Of a DNA stretch of 50,316 nucleotides, positions 24,742 through 37,654 are shown piece after piece. Origin of the DNA: Bog-793 sp035625025 (GTDB lineage: Bacteria > Actinomycetota > Acidimicrobiia > Acidimicrobiales > Bog-793); the NCBI GenBank assembly GCA_035625025.1, contig DASPQJ010000043.1, positions 1 through 50,316 of the forward strand, read 5' to 3'. The notes under the pieces are model-generated. The model was not told the DNA's origin. It saw only the letters and a program-made list of their open reading frames with translations, and did no database searches. A program made the translations under genes and the position numbers. The first letter of the stretch is position 1. Each line of letters begins with the position of its first letter.

Positions 24742-25539
24742 ATGTCCGAGATCGCCTCCGTTCCCTCCGCGCGTCAGGCGGGTAAGGTGACCCGTTTGCG
24801 CCGTATCTTCGGTGAAGACGGGCGGTGTGTCTTCGTGCCCCTCGACCACGGCACGATCTTTGGCCGTGTCCCTGGCCTCGAGGACCCCCTCGCCGTCCTG
24901 CAGCGCTTGATCGAGGAGCCGTGCGATGGCTTCCTGCTCGGACCGGCGCTCTTTCGCCGGTCGGCCGAACTCTTCGGGCGACGCTCGGCACCGGCGAGGA
25001 TCTTGACGATCGATGTGTACTGGCGTGACAGCCGCGGCGGGGACCATCGGTTGGCCGCGAGTGTCGAGACTGCCGCCGCCCTTGGTGCCGATGGTGTCAA
25101 GCTGCTCATGCCCTGGGACGTGCCGTCCTCGGAGCGGGCGAAGACCGCGGCGCTCGTCGGCAGCGTGGTGGAGGCGGCGGATCGCTTCGGTCTCCCCGTC
25201 ATGGCCGAGCCCGTGGCGCTCGAGGCGACGGGTGCGGCGGCGATCGAGGCGGAGGCGCACGGCTCTCGGACTGCGGCTGAGATGGGAGTCGACATCCTAA
25301 AGATCGCCCATCCCGGTGACGACGGCTTATTGCGGTCCTGGTGCGAGGAGCTCGGCGTCCCCGTCGTGCTTCTCGGCGGTGGCGGGACGATCTCGGGCGC
25401 CGAGCTCGTCTCGCTCGTGAAAAGAGGGGTCGAAGCCGGAGTGAGCGGGATCATCATCGGGCGCAAGGTCTGGGGACGACCGATGGACGAGACACGCGCT
25501 CTTCTCAGCGAGCTCTACGCGCTCGTCCACGGTCGCTAG
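24742..25539 (+). CDS. DhnA/LacD-type class I aldolase
   Basis: The 265-residue TIM-barrel protein matches archaeal-type class I aldolases (DhnA fructose-bisphosphate aldolase, ADH synthase, LsrF; DeoC/LacD superfamily). Visible elements are VPLDHG with D35, the probable Schiff-base lysine K187 in DILKIAHPGD, and C-terminal GGGG and GRKVWG loops, which in relatives hold a phosphate. These enzymes make or break C-C bonds with dihydroxyacetone (phosphate)-like donors. It is convergent with an L-fucose-isomerase-like gene and lies 3 kb from dhaK-dhaL, suggesting a sugar-cleavage role. Whether the substrate is phosphorylated is unclear. ATG 24742 is preferred to upstream starts because the family N-terminus begins here. 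Confidence 0.85.
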   Translation: MSEIASVPSARQAGKVTRLRRIFGEDGRCVFVPLDHGTIFGRVPGLEDPLAVLQRLIEEPCDGFLLGPALFRRSAELFGRRSAPARILTIDVYWRDSRGGDHRLAASVETAAALGADGVKLLMPWDVPSSERAKTAALVGSVVEAADRFGLPVMAEPVALEATGAAAIEAEAHGSRTAAEMGVDILKIAHPGDDGLLRSWCEELGVPVVLLGGGGTISGAELVSLVKRGVEAGVSGIIIGRKVWGRPMDETRALLSELYALVHGR

Positions 25540-25888
25540 GGGCAGTCAACGACCCCTCGGCTGCCGAGCGCCGGAAACAAAGTTGGCTTCGGACCGGAGA
25601 GGAGCGGTGAAGCGCCGCAGGCAGAACGGGCGCCGTGCCGGAAGCCCGCCTTCGGCTCGATAACGACAGATGCGCCGCGGCGCCGCTCGCTCATCATCGT
25701 TTCGAGCCGCACGAGGTCGCCCGCGATGGTCAGCCCGAATCGTGCCGCGGCGGCGATGCCGAGCGTCCGTGCTCGTCAGGCCGACGGGTTCGGGCCGAGA
25801 GTCTTGGTCGCGGTTGCCGGCCGGATTGGCTGGCGTTCTTCCCCCGGCGGGACGCGCCACCGGACCTGTCCGAGGTGAAGTTCGTCGT
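25540..25888. other. Convergent intergenic region
   Basis: It separates the aldolase and isomerase gene ends. Several short GC-rich self-complementary pieces exist (for example near 25606-25620), but no strong hairpin or gene is supported. Confidence 0.35.
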
Positions 25889-27301
25889 CTACTCGTGGAG
25901 GTAGACGTTCCACCCCAAGTAGGTCTCGAGTGCCTCCCGCACGGCCGGCGCGGTCTGCGAGAGGTTCATCACGACGTGGTGCTCGAAGCCGTTTCGGCAG
26001 ATGTGCTTGAGAAGGTCCTGGAGCCGCGGCACCTCGATGACCCCATAGGCACCGAAGGTGTTGAGCGTGTCTTCGGAGAACTGTCCTTCCCCGACATACG
26101 CCTTGATCTCCCCGGCGAAGTCGTCGGTGCTCAGGCGCAGGTAGGTTGCCGGACCGGACTTGATGCGACCGTAGAGGGTGCCGTAGGTCTGCTCGACTCC
26201 GACCGTGCCGGCGATGATCTCCTGGTAGCGCATCTCGGTCGACTCGAGGAACTTCTTGGGCAGGTTGCTGCAATGGAAGACGACGGCCTTGTCCGGTTCG
26301 CCGCCGAAGTTGTTGTTCCAGTCGAGGATGGCGCTCGGTGTGCCCGAGGCCGCCTGGAGGATCGCCATCGAGACGACGCCGGTGACGTCGAGTTCGCAAG
26401 CGCTCGGCCGCAGACTGTCGCTCATCATGCTCATGATCGTGCACGGAACGACACCGTAGAACTCCTGCAGCGCGGTCCAGCACTGGATCGAGGAACAGTC
26501 GAGCTGCTCGGCGTTCATCCAGTCTTCGATGACCGCGCCGAGCTTCGCCATCTTCACGAGCGCCATGCCTGGCACGCCTTTGGTCGAGGTGTAGGCCTTG
26601 ATCTCCTCGGCCTTCGCCTTCACCGCCGGGTCGTCATCCTTCAGGCGCTCGATGCGTCCCAACACTTCGGACAGATCGAGCGTGGTGACCGAGATCCCGG
26701 CCTTCTCGAACAGCTTTTCGCTGTAACGCACGGTGTTGAAGTTGGTCGGCCGGGCGCCGATCGCACCGACCCGCATCCCCCGCACGGAACGAACCACCCG
26801 GCAGACGCGCGCGAAGCGGTCGAGGTCGGCCGCGAACTCTGCCGAGCGGGGCCCGGTGGTGTGGAGCGACGTGAGCGAGAACGGGATGCCGTACTGCGTC
26901 AGGTTGTTGCAGGCCGACATCTTGCCGCAGAAGCTGTCGCGGCGGTGCGTGATCTTGAGCTTGTCCGTCTCATCGGGATACGCCTGCACGAGAACAGGGA
27001 CTTCGAGCCGGGAGCCGCGAATCGCGTTGGCGATGGCTCGTTCGTCACCGAAGTTCGGGAGCGTAACGACTATTCCTTCGATCTCCTCGGCATGGTCGCG
27101 AAACAGGCGCGCGCATTTCGCCGCGTCGTCGAGCGACTCGATCGAGCCGTACTCCGTGTCCTCCGTTCCGAGCGCGACAACCTCGAACCCAGAAGCTCCG
27201 AGTACCTCGAGCATCTCGGCGCGGCCATCGCTGCATAGTTCGCTCGGAAAAAAGCCGCGGTTTCCGACAATAAGACCGACTGTTACAGAAGTGTTTCGCA
27301 T
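25889..27301 (-). CDS. L-fucose/arabinose isomerase-like sugar isomerase (COG2407 type)
   Basis: The 470-residue protein has the L-fucose-isomerase fold signature: an N-terminal substrate domain (VGLIVGNRGFFPSEL), VVTLPNFGDERAI, and SFCGKMSACNNL. The metal/catalytic triad is likely E303 (SACELDVTG), D327 (AILDWNN) and H343 (VVFHCSNLP), corresponding to Glu/Asp/His of FucI. The enzyme should convert an aldose to a ketose with Mn(II). The family includes isomerases for fucose, arabinose and sulfoquinovose, so the sugar is not defined. It is divergent from dhaK and convergent with the aldolase. ATG 27301 lacks a Shine-Dalgarno; TAACAT seven nt upstream suggests leaderless expression. Confidence 0.85.
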   Translation of the reverse strand: MRNTSVTVGLIVGNRGFFPSELCSDGRAEMLEVLGASGFEVVALGTEDTEYGSIESLDDAAKCARLFRDHAEEIEGIVVTLPNFGDERAIANAIRGSRLEVPVLVQAYPDETDKLKITHRRDSFCGKMSACNNLTQYGIPFSLTSLHTTGPRSAEFAADLDRFARVCRVVRSVRGMRVGAIGARPTNFNTVRYSEKLFEKAGISVTTLDLSEVLGRIERLKDDDPAVKAKAEEIKAYTSTKGVPGMALVKMAKLGAVIEDWMNAEQLDCSSIQCWTALQEFYGVVPCTIMSMMSDSLRPSACELDVTGVVSMAILQAASGTPSAILDWNNNFGGEPDKAVVFHCSNLPKKFLESTEMRYQEIIAGTVGVEQTYGTLYGRIKSGPATYLRLSTDDFAGEIKAYVGEGQFSEDTLNTFGAYGVIEVPRLQDLLKHICRNGFEHHVVMNLSQTAPAVREALETYLGWNVYLHE

Positions 27302-27308
27302 ATTTTAG

Positions 27309-27314
27309 ATGTTA
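27309..27314 (-). promoter_or_regulatory. -10 element for a leaderless isomerase transcript
   Basis: TAACAT on the minus strand ends 7 nt before the ATG; a weak -35 (TTCCGA) lies 17 nt further upstream. No Shine-Dalgarno is present. Confidence 0.45.
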
Positions 27315-27593
27315 GCGGGTGCCTGTCGGTTTCGGAAAGCTCCGAATCAGCCACCTGGGACGTCATCCGGGGCGATGGGTCCGAATCCGGCGTTGCCACG
27401 TGATGCCGGCGGGCGACGTCGCCGACCGTGTCGTTGCCCAGATTCTCGGGCCCCGACCACGCGGCGAACAACGTATGGCGGGGGAGTCTGCAGTACTACG
27501 TTGAGGTCGTGGCTGGGCCCGGTGTGATGCGTTTGCAGTTGCTTGACGCTGGCGCGGGACTTCGAAACGAGCGAGAGGCTCCAGGCGCGTGAA

Positions 27594-27616
27594 GGATAAG
27601 TCAACAACGATTATCC
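27594..27616. promoter_or_regulatory. Inverted repeat, possible operator upstream of dhaK
   Basis: GGATAA (27594-27599) and TTATCC (27611-27616) form an AT-rich dyad with an 11-base spacer, about 130 bases before dhaK in an otherwise GC-rich region. A sugar-responsive repressor site is possible. Confidence 0.3.
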
Positions 27617-27742
27617 CTGAGCGAAGTCTGGTGGCCGACAAGCGAAGTGGCCGGGCCCGTCAACTTTGCGCGCCACGAGCTCTGCCTGCGGCCGGGCCGG
27701 GGGCGTGATGTGGGGCGTCAGAGACGGAGGAGCGCCTTGGCG

Positions 27743-28753
27743 ATGAACCAACCTCGTGGGACTTTGAAGAAGCTGATCAACGATCCGTTCAAGGTCGTCG
27801 ATGAAATGCTCGAGGCTTTCGCTTCCGCGCACCCCGACATCGTCTCGCTGACGGCCCCGAGGGTCGTCGCCCGGGCCGAGAAGTCCGGCCCGAAGGTCGC
27901 GCTCGCGATCGGCGGAGGTTCGGGGCACGAACCGGCGATGCTCGGCTACGTGGGCTATGGCATGGCTGACGTCGCCGCCATCGGCAACATCTTTGCCGCG
28001 CCGTCACCGGACATCATCCACGAATCGATCGTCCAGGCGGACAACGGGAAAGGCGTCGTGCTCGTCTACGGGAACTACTCGGGAGACATCTTGAACTGCC
28101 GGCTCGCCGTTCAGCGGGCCAAGGCCGACGGGATCGACGTCCGCACGGTGTTCGTCTCGGACGACGTCGCCTCGGCCGGACCCGCCGAGATCGACAAGAG
28201 ACGAGGGATCGCCGGCGACATCGTCGTGTTCAAGGTCACCGGGGCCGCGGCGGAAGCTGGCATGGCGCTGGACGAGGTGGAACGGATCGCCCGCAAGGCC
28301 GTCGCTCAGACACGAAGCATGGGGGTCGCGCTCACGAGCGCTGAGTTGCCGGGGGTGGAGCGTCCCATCTTCGAGAGCGGTCCGGACGAGATGGACGTCG
28401 GGATGGGAGCCCACGGCGAGCCCGGAATCAGCCGGGAGCCAATTCGATCGGCGGACGAAGTCGGTCGGCTGCTTGGCGAGCACATTCTCGACGATCTCGC
28501 CTGCCCGGCCGGCTCACGCACTGCCGTCCTCGTCAACGGTTTCGGCGCCACGCCCCTCCTTGAGCAGTATCTCGTCTACCGTGCCGCACGCGCGACCCTC
28601 GTGGCGCGCGGCATGACTGTCGAGCGTTCCTATGTCGGCGAGTTCATCACGACCCTCCAAATGGCGGGCGCGTCGGTCACCGTGACCCTCCTCGATGACG
28701 AGTTGGCCTCGCTTCTCGACGCGCCTGTCCGCACGGTGCGTTTGGTGAATTGA
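27743..28753 (+). CDS. dhaK: Dihydroxyacetone kinase, substrate-binding subunit DhaK
   Basis: The 336-residue protein carries all DhaK landmarks: GGGSGHEP with H62, YGNYSGD with D115, and MGAHGEPG with H224, the histidine that forms a hemiaminal with the ketone substrate. In the family it binds dihydroxyacetone (or other short ketoses such as erythrulose) for phosphoryl transfer from DhaL. ATG 27743 is chosen over an upstream in-frame start at 27647, because GGAGGAG precedes it and the family N-terminus (LINDP) begins here. The stop overlaps the dhaL start (TTGA). Neighbours are a sugar isomerase and an aldolase, which may supply the dihydroxyacetone. Confidence 0.95.
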   Translation: MNQPRGTLKKLINDPFKVVDEMLEAFASAHPDIVSLTAPRVVARAEKSGPKVALAIGGGSGHEPAMLGYVGYGMADVAAIGNIFAAPSPDIIHESIVQADNGKGVVLVYGNYSGDILNCRLAVQRAKADGIDVRTVFVSDDVASAGPAEIDKRRGIAGDIVVFKVTGAAAEAGMALDEVERIARKAVAQTRSMGVALTSAELPGVERPIFESGPDEMDVGMGAHGEPGISREPIRSADEVGRLLGEHILDDLACPAGSRTAVLVNGFGATPLLEQYLVYRAARATLVARGMTVERSYVGEFITTLQMAGASVTVTLLDDELASLLDAPVRTVRLVN

Positions 28754-29406
28754 CCACGACACCGGAAACCTCGCTGGCGATGACGACTCGCCTCGTCCGC
28801 GCCGTCGTGGACGCGCTCGAGGATGCCTCCGGCCGTCTTGGCGAGCTCGACGCGGTCGCGGGGGACGGCGACCACGGACTCACCATGGCAGAGGCGGCGC
28901 GGAGCATCCGCGCCAAGCTCGCCGACGACCCGCCGAAGGACCTCGTGGCACTGCTCGACATGGTGGCCGACGAGTTCGCCCGAGCCGGAGGGGCGATGGG
29001 CGCGATCACCTACGTCCTGGTCCGAGCCCTCGGCCACGCTGGCGTGGAGATTCGGGGCGAACTGTCGGCGGACGACGTCTCCCGACTCCTTGGCGTGGCG
29101 CAGGACGCCGTCACCGAGTTCGGCGGAGCGCAGCCCGGTGACAAGACGATCGTTGATGCCATCGCCGCGGCGCGTGGCGCCGCCGCAGAGTGCGTCAGCG
29201 GCGCGACGGCCGTCGAGGCTCTCTGCGCGGCATCGGAGGGCGCCCGTCGGGGTGCCGAGGCGACGGCGGGGATGATCGCCCGGGTCGGGAGATCGAGCCG
29301 CCTCGGCGAGATCAGCCGAGGAACGATCGATCCTGGAGCGGAGTCGTTCGCCATCAGCCTCGAGGCCTTGGCTGCCGCCTACGGAAGGGAGCGTCCGGAG
29401 GAATGA
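28750..29406 (+). CDS. dhaL: Dihydroxyacetone kinase, nucleotide-binding subunit DhaL
   Basis: A 218-residue all-alpha subunit with the Mg-chelating aspartates D34, D39 and D41 (LDAVAGDGDHG) spaced as in E. coli DhaL, plus PGDKTIVDA and GRSSRLGEISRGTIDPGA. It holds the nucleotide and passes phosphate to the substrate on DhaK. The PTS-type partner DhaM is not in the window, so either it is encoded elsewhere or ATP is used directly. The start is TTG 28750, overlapping the dhaK stop; ATG 28780 is an alternative. Translation is probably coupled to dhaK. Confidence 0.93.
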   Translation: MTTTPETSLAMTTRLVRAVVDALEDASGRLGELDAVAGDGDHGLTMAEAARSIRAKLADDPPKDLVALLDMVADEFARAGGAMGAITYVLVRALGHAGVEIRGELSADDVSRLLGVAQDAVTEFGGAQPGDKTIVDAIAAARGAAAECVSGATAVEALCAASEGARRGAEATAGMIARVGRSSRLGEISRGTIDPGAESFAISLEALAAAYGRERPEE

Positions 29407-29886
29407 GCGGGCTGGCCGGACCCGGGGCGGCGGCGACGTGCCGCGCCCTGTCACGCTGACGCGCACGAGAGGGGTTGAGTTCGCACAAGCCCGGCTCCCG
29501 CCCGTCGCTCGATTCTCTTTCCCAACCTAGAGGGCAGCGGTTCGAGCTCGCGCCCCGTCGCCGTGCTGCCAGAAAGCCGCCTGAGCTCGGTCGTCTCGAC
29601 TCTCGGGTTCTGTCGCCGGCATCTTGCGCGCCCTTTCAAACTTCACCTCGTTTGTCGATCCTCGATGGGCGGCACAGACGAGGCTGCCGACGGCGCCCGA
29701 AAACTGAGCACCTGACGCCGAAACGACACGCACAACCTCACCTGGATTTTCTTGTGGCCTGACGAGAGGCCCTCCGCCAGGAGATCCGGGAGTCTTCCTT
29801 TGGCACGCCGGGTTCCGGAAAGACGGGAATAGGCCCCTTTCCGGGATGGACCGGGTCGACGCTCCGTCCAACGTCGTCGCCATCCG
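29407..29886. other. Non-coding stretch after dhaL
   Basis: No gene, strong hairpin or repeat supported. Together with the next 270 bases it looks like decaying sequence. Confidence 0.4.
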
Positions 29887-30150
29887 GACCGCCTGGTCTC
29901 GGACCACGTCCGCGCCGACGTCGACTTCACGTACGGCGCCGTGCTCGACTTCAGACTTCTTTGGCATTCATTCGATCTCACGAGTATCGAGGCCCCTTAT
30001 CTTCACCGACGACCCGTTCGCGCTCGTGGGTGCAGAGGAGATCGCCGGGTTCTTCTCGGACCTTTCCGACCCCGGCGACCAGGAGGAGATTGCTTGCCGC
30101 ACCGCTGAGGCTGTCCTCAGCATCGTCAAGCGATCAGAATGTGACACGAG
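29887..30150 (+). pseudogene. Possible frameshifted gene fragment, unidentified
   Basis: Two protein-like segments lie end to end in neighbouring plus-strand frames. The first (29887-29994) reads DRLVSDHVRADVDFTYG then AVLDFRLLWHSFDLTSIE. The second (about 30002-30150) reads TDDPFALVGAEEIAGFFSD then LSDPGDQEEIACRTAEAV. Neither frame alone gives a start and a whole domain, so a one-base shift near 29995 may have broken a gene. I do not recognise the family. Confidence 0.35.
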
Positions 30151-30280
30151 TTGTCCGGGCGGCCCGAACACGCCACGCAGGGTTAACTCTGTTGTCACCT
30201 GAACGAGGTTGTCTCCGCCAAGAACACTTGTCATGATCGCGCCCGAGTCGAGTCTCGAGACAGGAAATGGGGGCTGGGCC

Positions 30281-30433
30281 ATGGCCAAGGAAGTCACATG
30301 TCAGCCTTGTGGTGAGGTAATACGTGCCGAAGACGACGACGAGCTCGTCGCCAAGGTGCAGAGCCACGCCAAGGAGCAGCACGGCAAGGATCTCGATCGT
30401 GAGGACGTCCTCGCGTCAGCTCGCGAGGTCTGA
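30281..30433 (+). CDS. DUF1059-like small protein
   Basis: A 50-residue protein, MAKEVTCQPCGEVIRAEDDD followed by ELVAKVQSHAKEQHGKDL, matches the DUF1059 pattern: a CxxC pair (C7, C10) near the N-terminus and conserved histidines in the helix SHAKEQHG. The Cys/His arrangement suggests a small metal-binding knuckle. Its role is unknown; such proteins are common in actinobacteria. ATG 30281 is preceded by a G-rich stretch (AAATGGGGGC). The gene stands alone among non-coding DNA. Confidence 0.8.
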   Translation: MAKEVTCQPCGEVIRAEDDDELVAKVQSHAKEQHGKDLDREDVLASAREV

Positions 30434-31501
30434 CGCACAGACCGTCCGGTTCGGCGCGGTCGAGAGTAGCGGCGCGCGACGAGTCTCAACCGTGCCAATC
30501 GAGGAATTGGTGCCGCGTCTCGGATGAGAGCCGGGAGGAAAATCAATGCGCTCTGGGCTTTCTACGGGCTCGGGCGCTCGCGGATGAGAAGGCGCGGGCA
30601 CGACTCCCGAAGACAGGCCTCACCGCGCCGATCCGGCCGTTCGGTGACAGCCGAGAGGGCCGAGGCCCGCGTCGCGGCCGCCTCCTCGGCGCGACGACGA
30701 TGTCGTCGCGACTCGGTTTCCTCACCATCGTCGGCCGTGGCCGGCAGGAGAAAGATAAACACGATCGAGACTGAGGAATGTGGAGGTTACAGTCTGACCT
30801 TCGAGGGCGAAAAGTGCGCCGTAGATCACGGTGAACTGGCCCTGCTGCAGCCGATCTCCCGGCAGTTCGCGCCCAGAAGCCGCCGGCGCTGATTTCCGCA
30901 ACGACCGTCTGCTTGCCGGTACTGGGATTGATGCGTACGAGGTCCTGACCGCGACAGGGTTGGGTGGTTTCTCCGGCCCAACGAGAAAAAGACCGGACTG
31001 CCCACGGCGCTCTCGACGCTCGCCGGGGCGCGGTGCCCGGCGGCGACCACCCAGAGAGCGCGTTGCCCCCTCGACGGATCATCGTGATAGCGCCGCCTCG
31101 TCGCGCGATCCAAGAGACTGGCTTTGGGCCCGCCAACGGACATGACACCGATCATTTCGTGTACTCCCGTCCGCGGCCGGCAGCCGTGATGGACTTCGCA
31201 GACCCCGAACGGCACGGTAAGGAATCGAGGTGCCCGCGAGCATCCGGCCGGTGGGTGTCTCGGCGGGGTCAACCCCCAACGGGGGCGTCGGAGGTACGTA
31301 GGTCGACACGGCAGTCGCGGCTCCGCGCGGCCCCGAGCCGGCGTTCGGCACTGCGTCAGTCGCCCATGATCGCGGTCTTGAGAGATTCGAGTACGGGAAG
31401 CTCGCTGTTTTCCCCAGAAGCCCTCGCGCGGGTTGAAGGAAAGTTCGACCAGATGGGGAGCCCGGCGCGAACTCGTTCGAGAGCCGTGCCCTCGCGGACG
31501 C
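30434..31501. other. 1.07-kb stretch without an intact gene
   Basis: No complete gene is supported. On the minus strand about 30880-30960 a fragment reads QDLVRINPSTGKQTVVAEIS, typical of one blade of an SMP-30/propeller-like exported protein, but stops and frame changes surround it. A small CCCC-CAAC-GGGG hairpin lies near 31272-31285. Gene decay is the likeliest reading. Confidence 0.4.
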
Positions 31502-32200
31502 TCAGGTCTCGAGGCGCGCCGCGGAGATGGTCCCGTTGGCGACCGTGCCCGTCACGGTGATCTTGGTACCGACGGCGAGACCGGAAAAAGCCATCCGTCT
31601 TTTGGAATTTGCCAGATAGACGGTCGTCGGCGAGGTCACGACGATGAACGTGCCACAGACGAAAGCTCCCTTGCACGGTGGATTGGCGTGGAAACTGCAC
31701 CCCAGTCCCGGGGCGACGACGGTCAGGGGAGAGTGGATCGGCTTACCCGTACTCACGTAGCGAGGTGGGCCCGGAAAGGTGGGCGCTATCTGAACGGAGA
31801 ACGCCATGATCGTCGCCGCGCCGTGCTCGACCCCCGTCACGCTCGCATACTCGAGGTGACCGGCCATCTCGGCTTTTCGCAGCTGCGCGAGAGTCATCTT
31901 CGAGTTTGACGGTCCGACCATGACCAAGGCGGGAGTCACGAGCACGTCGTACGTTGTCCCGAAGACCAGCTTGCCGGCGGTTCCGTTGACACAGGGGATA
32001 GAACCAGACCGCGCGCGGAAACTCGCGGTTCCAACGGACAAGACCTTTCCAATGAACGAGACACTCGATCCGTTGCCTGCCGCCGCCGTGCTCGTCGATT
32101 GCGCTGCCGCGCACCCGTCGCTCACCGCGATTGCCACGAGGACCGTCGTTGCGCCGACGAACAAGCGAATGCTCCGACGAGACGAGGTCGGTGATGCCAT
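31502..32200 (-). CDS. Secreted or membrane-anchored protein with DUF5666/OB-like repeats
   Basis: The 232-residue protein begins at ATG (complement 32198-32200) and has an N-terminal signal sequence (RLFVGATTVLVAIAVSDGCAA); the Cys is not in a canonical lipobox. The mature part contains beta-rich segments such as SVSFIGKVLSVGTASFRA, GKLVFGTTYDVLVTPAL and, at the end, GLAVGTKITVTGTVANGTIS. These resemble the short beta-barrel units of DUF5666-type exported proteins. Cysteines in GCSFHANPPCKGAFVCG could pair. No enzymatic motif is visible. It is divergent from uvrB and unrelated to it by function as far as can be seen. Confidence 0.65.
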   Translation of the reverse strand: MASPTSSRRSIRLFVGATTVLVAIAVSDGCAAAQSTSTAAAGNGSSVSFIGKVLSVGTASFRARSGSIPCVNGTAGKLVFGTTYDVLVTPALVMVGPSNSKMTLAQLRKAEMAGHLEYASVTGVEHGAATIMAFSVQIAPTFPGPPRYVSTGKPIHSPLTVVAPGLGCSFHANPPCKGAFVCGTFIVVTSPTTVYLANSKRRMAFSGLAVGTKITVTGTVANGTISAARLET

Positions 32201-32453
32201 GGCAACCTTCACTCGTTCACGCCCACCGCACAATCACCGATGCTAGTTACCACTGACGATCCACCCTGAGAACCACTGGGTTCGACTGCGTCTGGCTGAC
32301 CGGTCCCGGCCTGATCCCGTCTGTCTCGAGCGCAGGGGGCCGATCGGAGCGGGACGTGGTGCCAAATCATCCCGCTTCTGCCGTCCCGGAAGGCCGCGAC
32401 AAAGGTCCGAGTGGCGTGCCCGCACCCCCGAATCCAGCCGAGCAGCGCGTCGT

Positions 32454-32459
32454 TACGAT
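32454..32459 (+). promoter_or_regulatory. -10-like element for a leaderless uvrB transcript
   Basis: TACGAT ends 6 nt before GTG 32466; no Shine-Dalgarno is present. Confidence 0.45.
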
Positions 32460-32465
32460 GACGCT

Positions 32466-34532
<2,067 letters not shown>

Positions 34533-34536
34533 GACG

Positions 34537-34542
34537 TATCCT
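34537..34542 (+). promoter_or_regulatory. -10-like element just before uvrA
   Basis: TATCCT ends 5 nt before ATG 34548. A leaderless uvrA message in addition to read-through from uvrB is possible. Confidence 0.35.
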
Positions 34543-34547
34543 CCACC

Positions 34548-37385
<2,838 letters not shown>

Positions 37386-37584
37386 GAGGGCACGCGGCTC
37401 AGCGCCTTCTGGCCGCGGAGGGTCGCGAGCTCCGTTTCGACTCCCTGGTCGGCTCCTCGAGCTTCTCGCCGAGGCCCACACCGAACTGCACCGCCAGAGC
37501 GAAAGCCTGCAGGACCACTGTCGAGCCGATTTCGGGCGATGCACGCCATCGCCTACGGCAAAAAAGGCCGCCTGCTTGTACGCG

Positions 37585-37605
37585 AAAGCCGTCCCTCGCG
37601 GCTTT
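37585..37605 (+). terminator. Hairpin between uvrA and the anti-sigma-like gene
   Basis: AAAGCCG (37585-37591) and CGGCTTT (37599-37605) enclose a 7-nt loop, with a short T-rich 3' arm. It may terminate uvrA or act in the leader of the next gene, whose start is 50 bases away. Confidence 0.4.
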
Positions 37606-37654
37606 GTAGATAGTGGACGAACGTTTCTCGACCGAAAGCTGAGGGGCTGGACCG

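Larger units (their letters stand above)
27302..27742. other. Divergent regulatory region, isomerase / dhaK
   Basis: This 441-base region feeds two divergent genes. It holds the isomerase -10 at 27309-27314, an inverted repeat at 27594-27616 that may be an operator, and the dhaK Shine-Dalgarno (GGAGGAG, about 27727-27733). It is more AT-rich than its surroundings at both ends. No repressor gene is adjacent. Confidence 0.45.

Noticed and set aside
32262..32280. GAACC-ACTG-GGTTC dyad upstream of uvrB as a LexA/SOS box
   Set aside because: The spacing between GAAC and GTTC is six, not the four of the actinobacterial SOS box, and the outer bases do not match.
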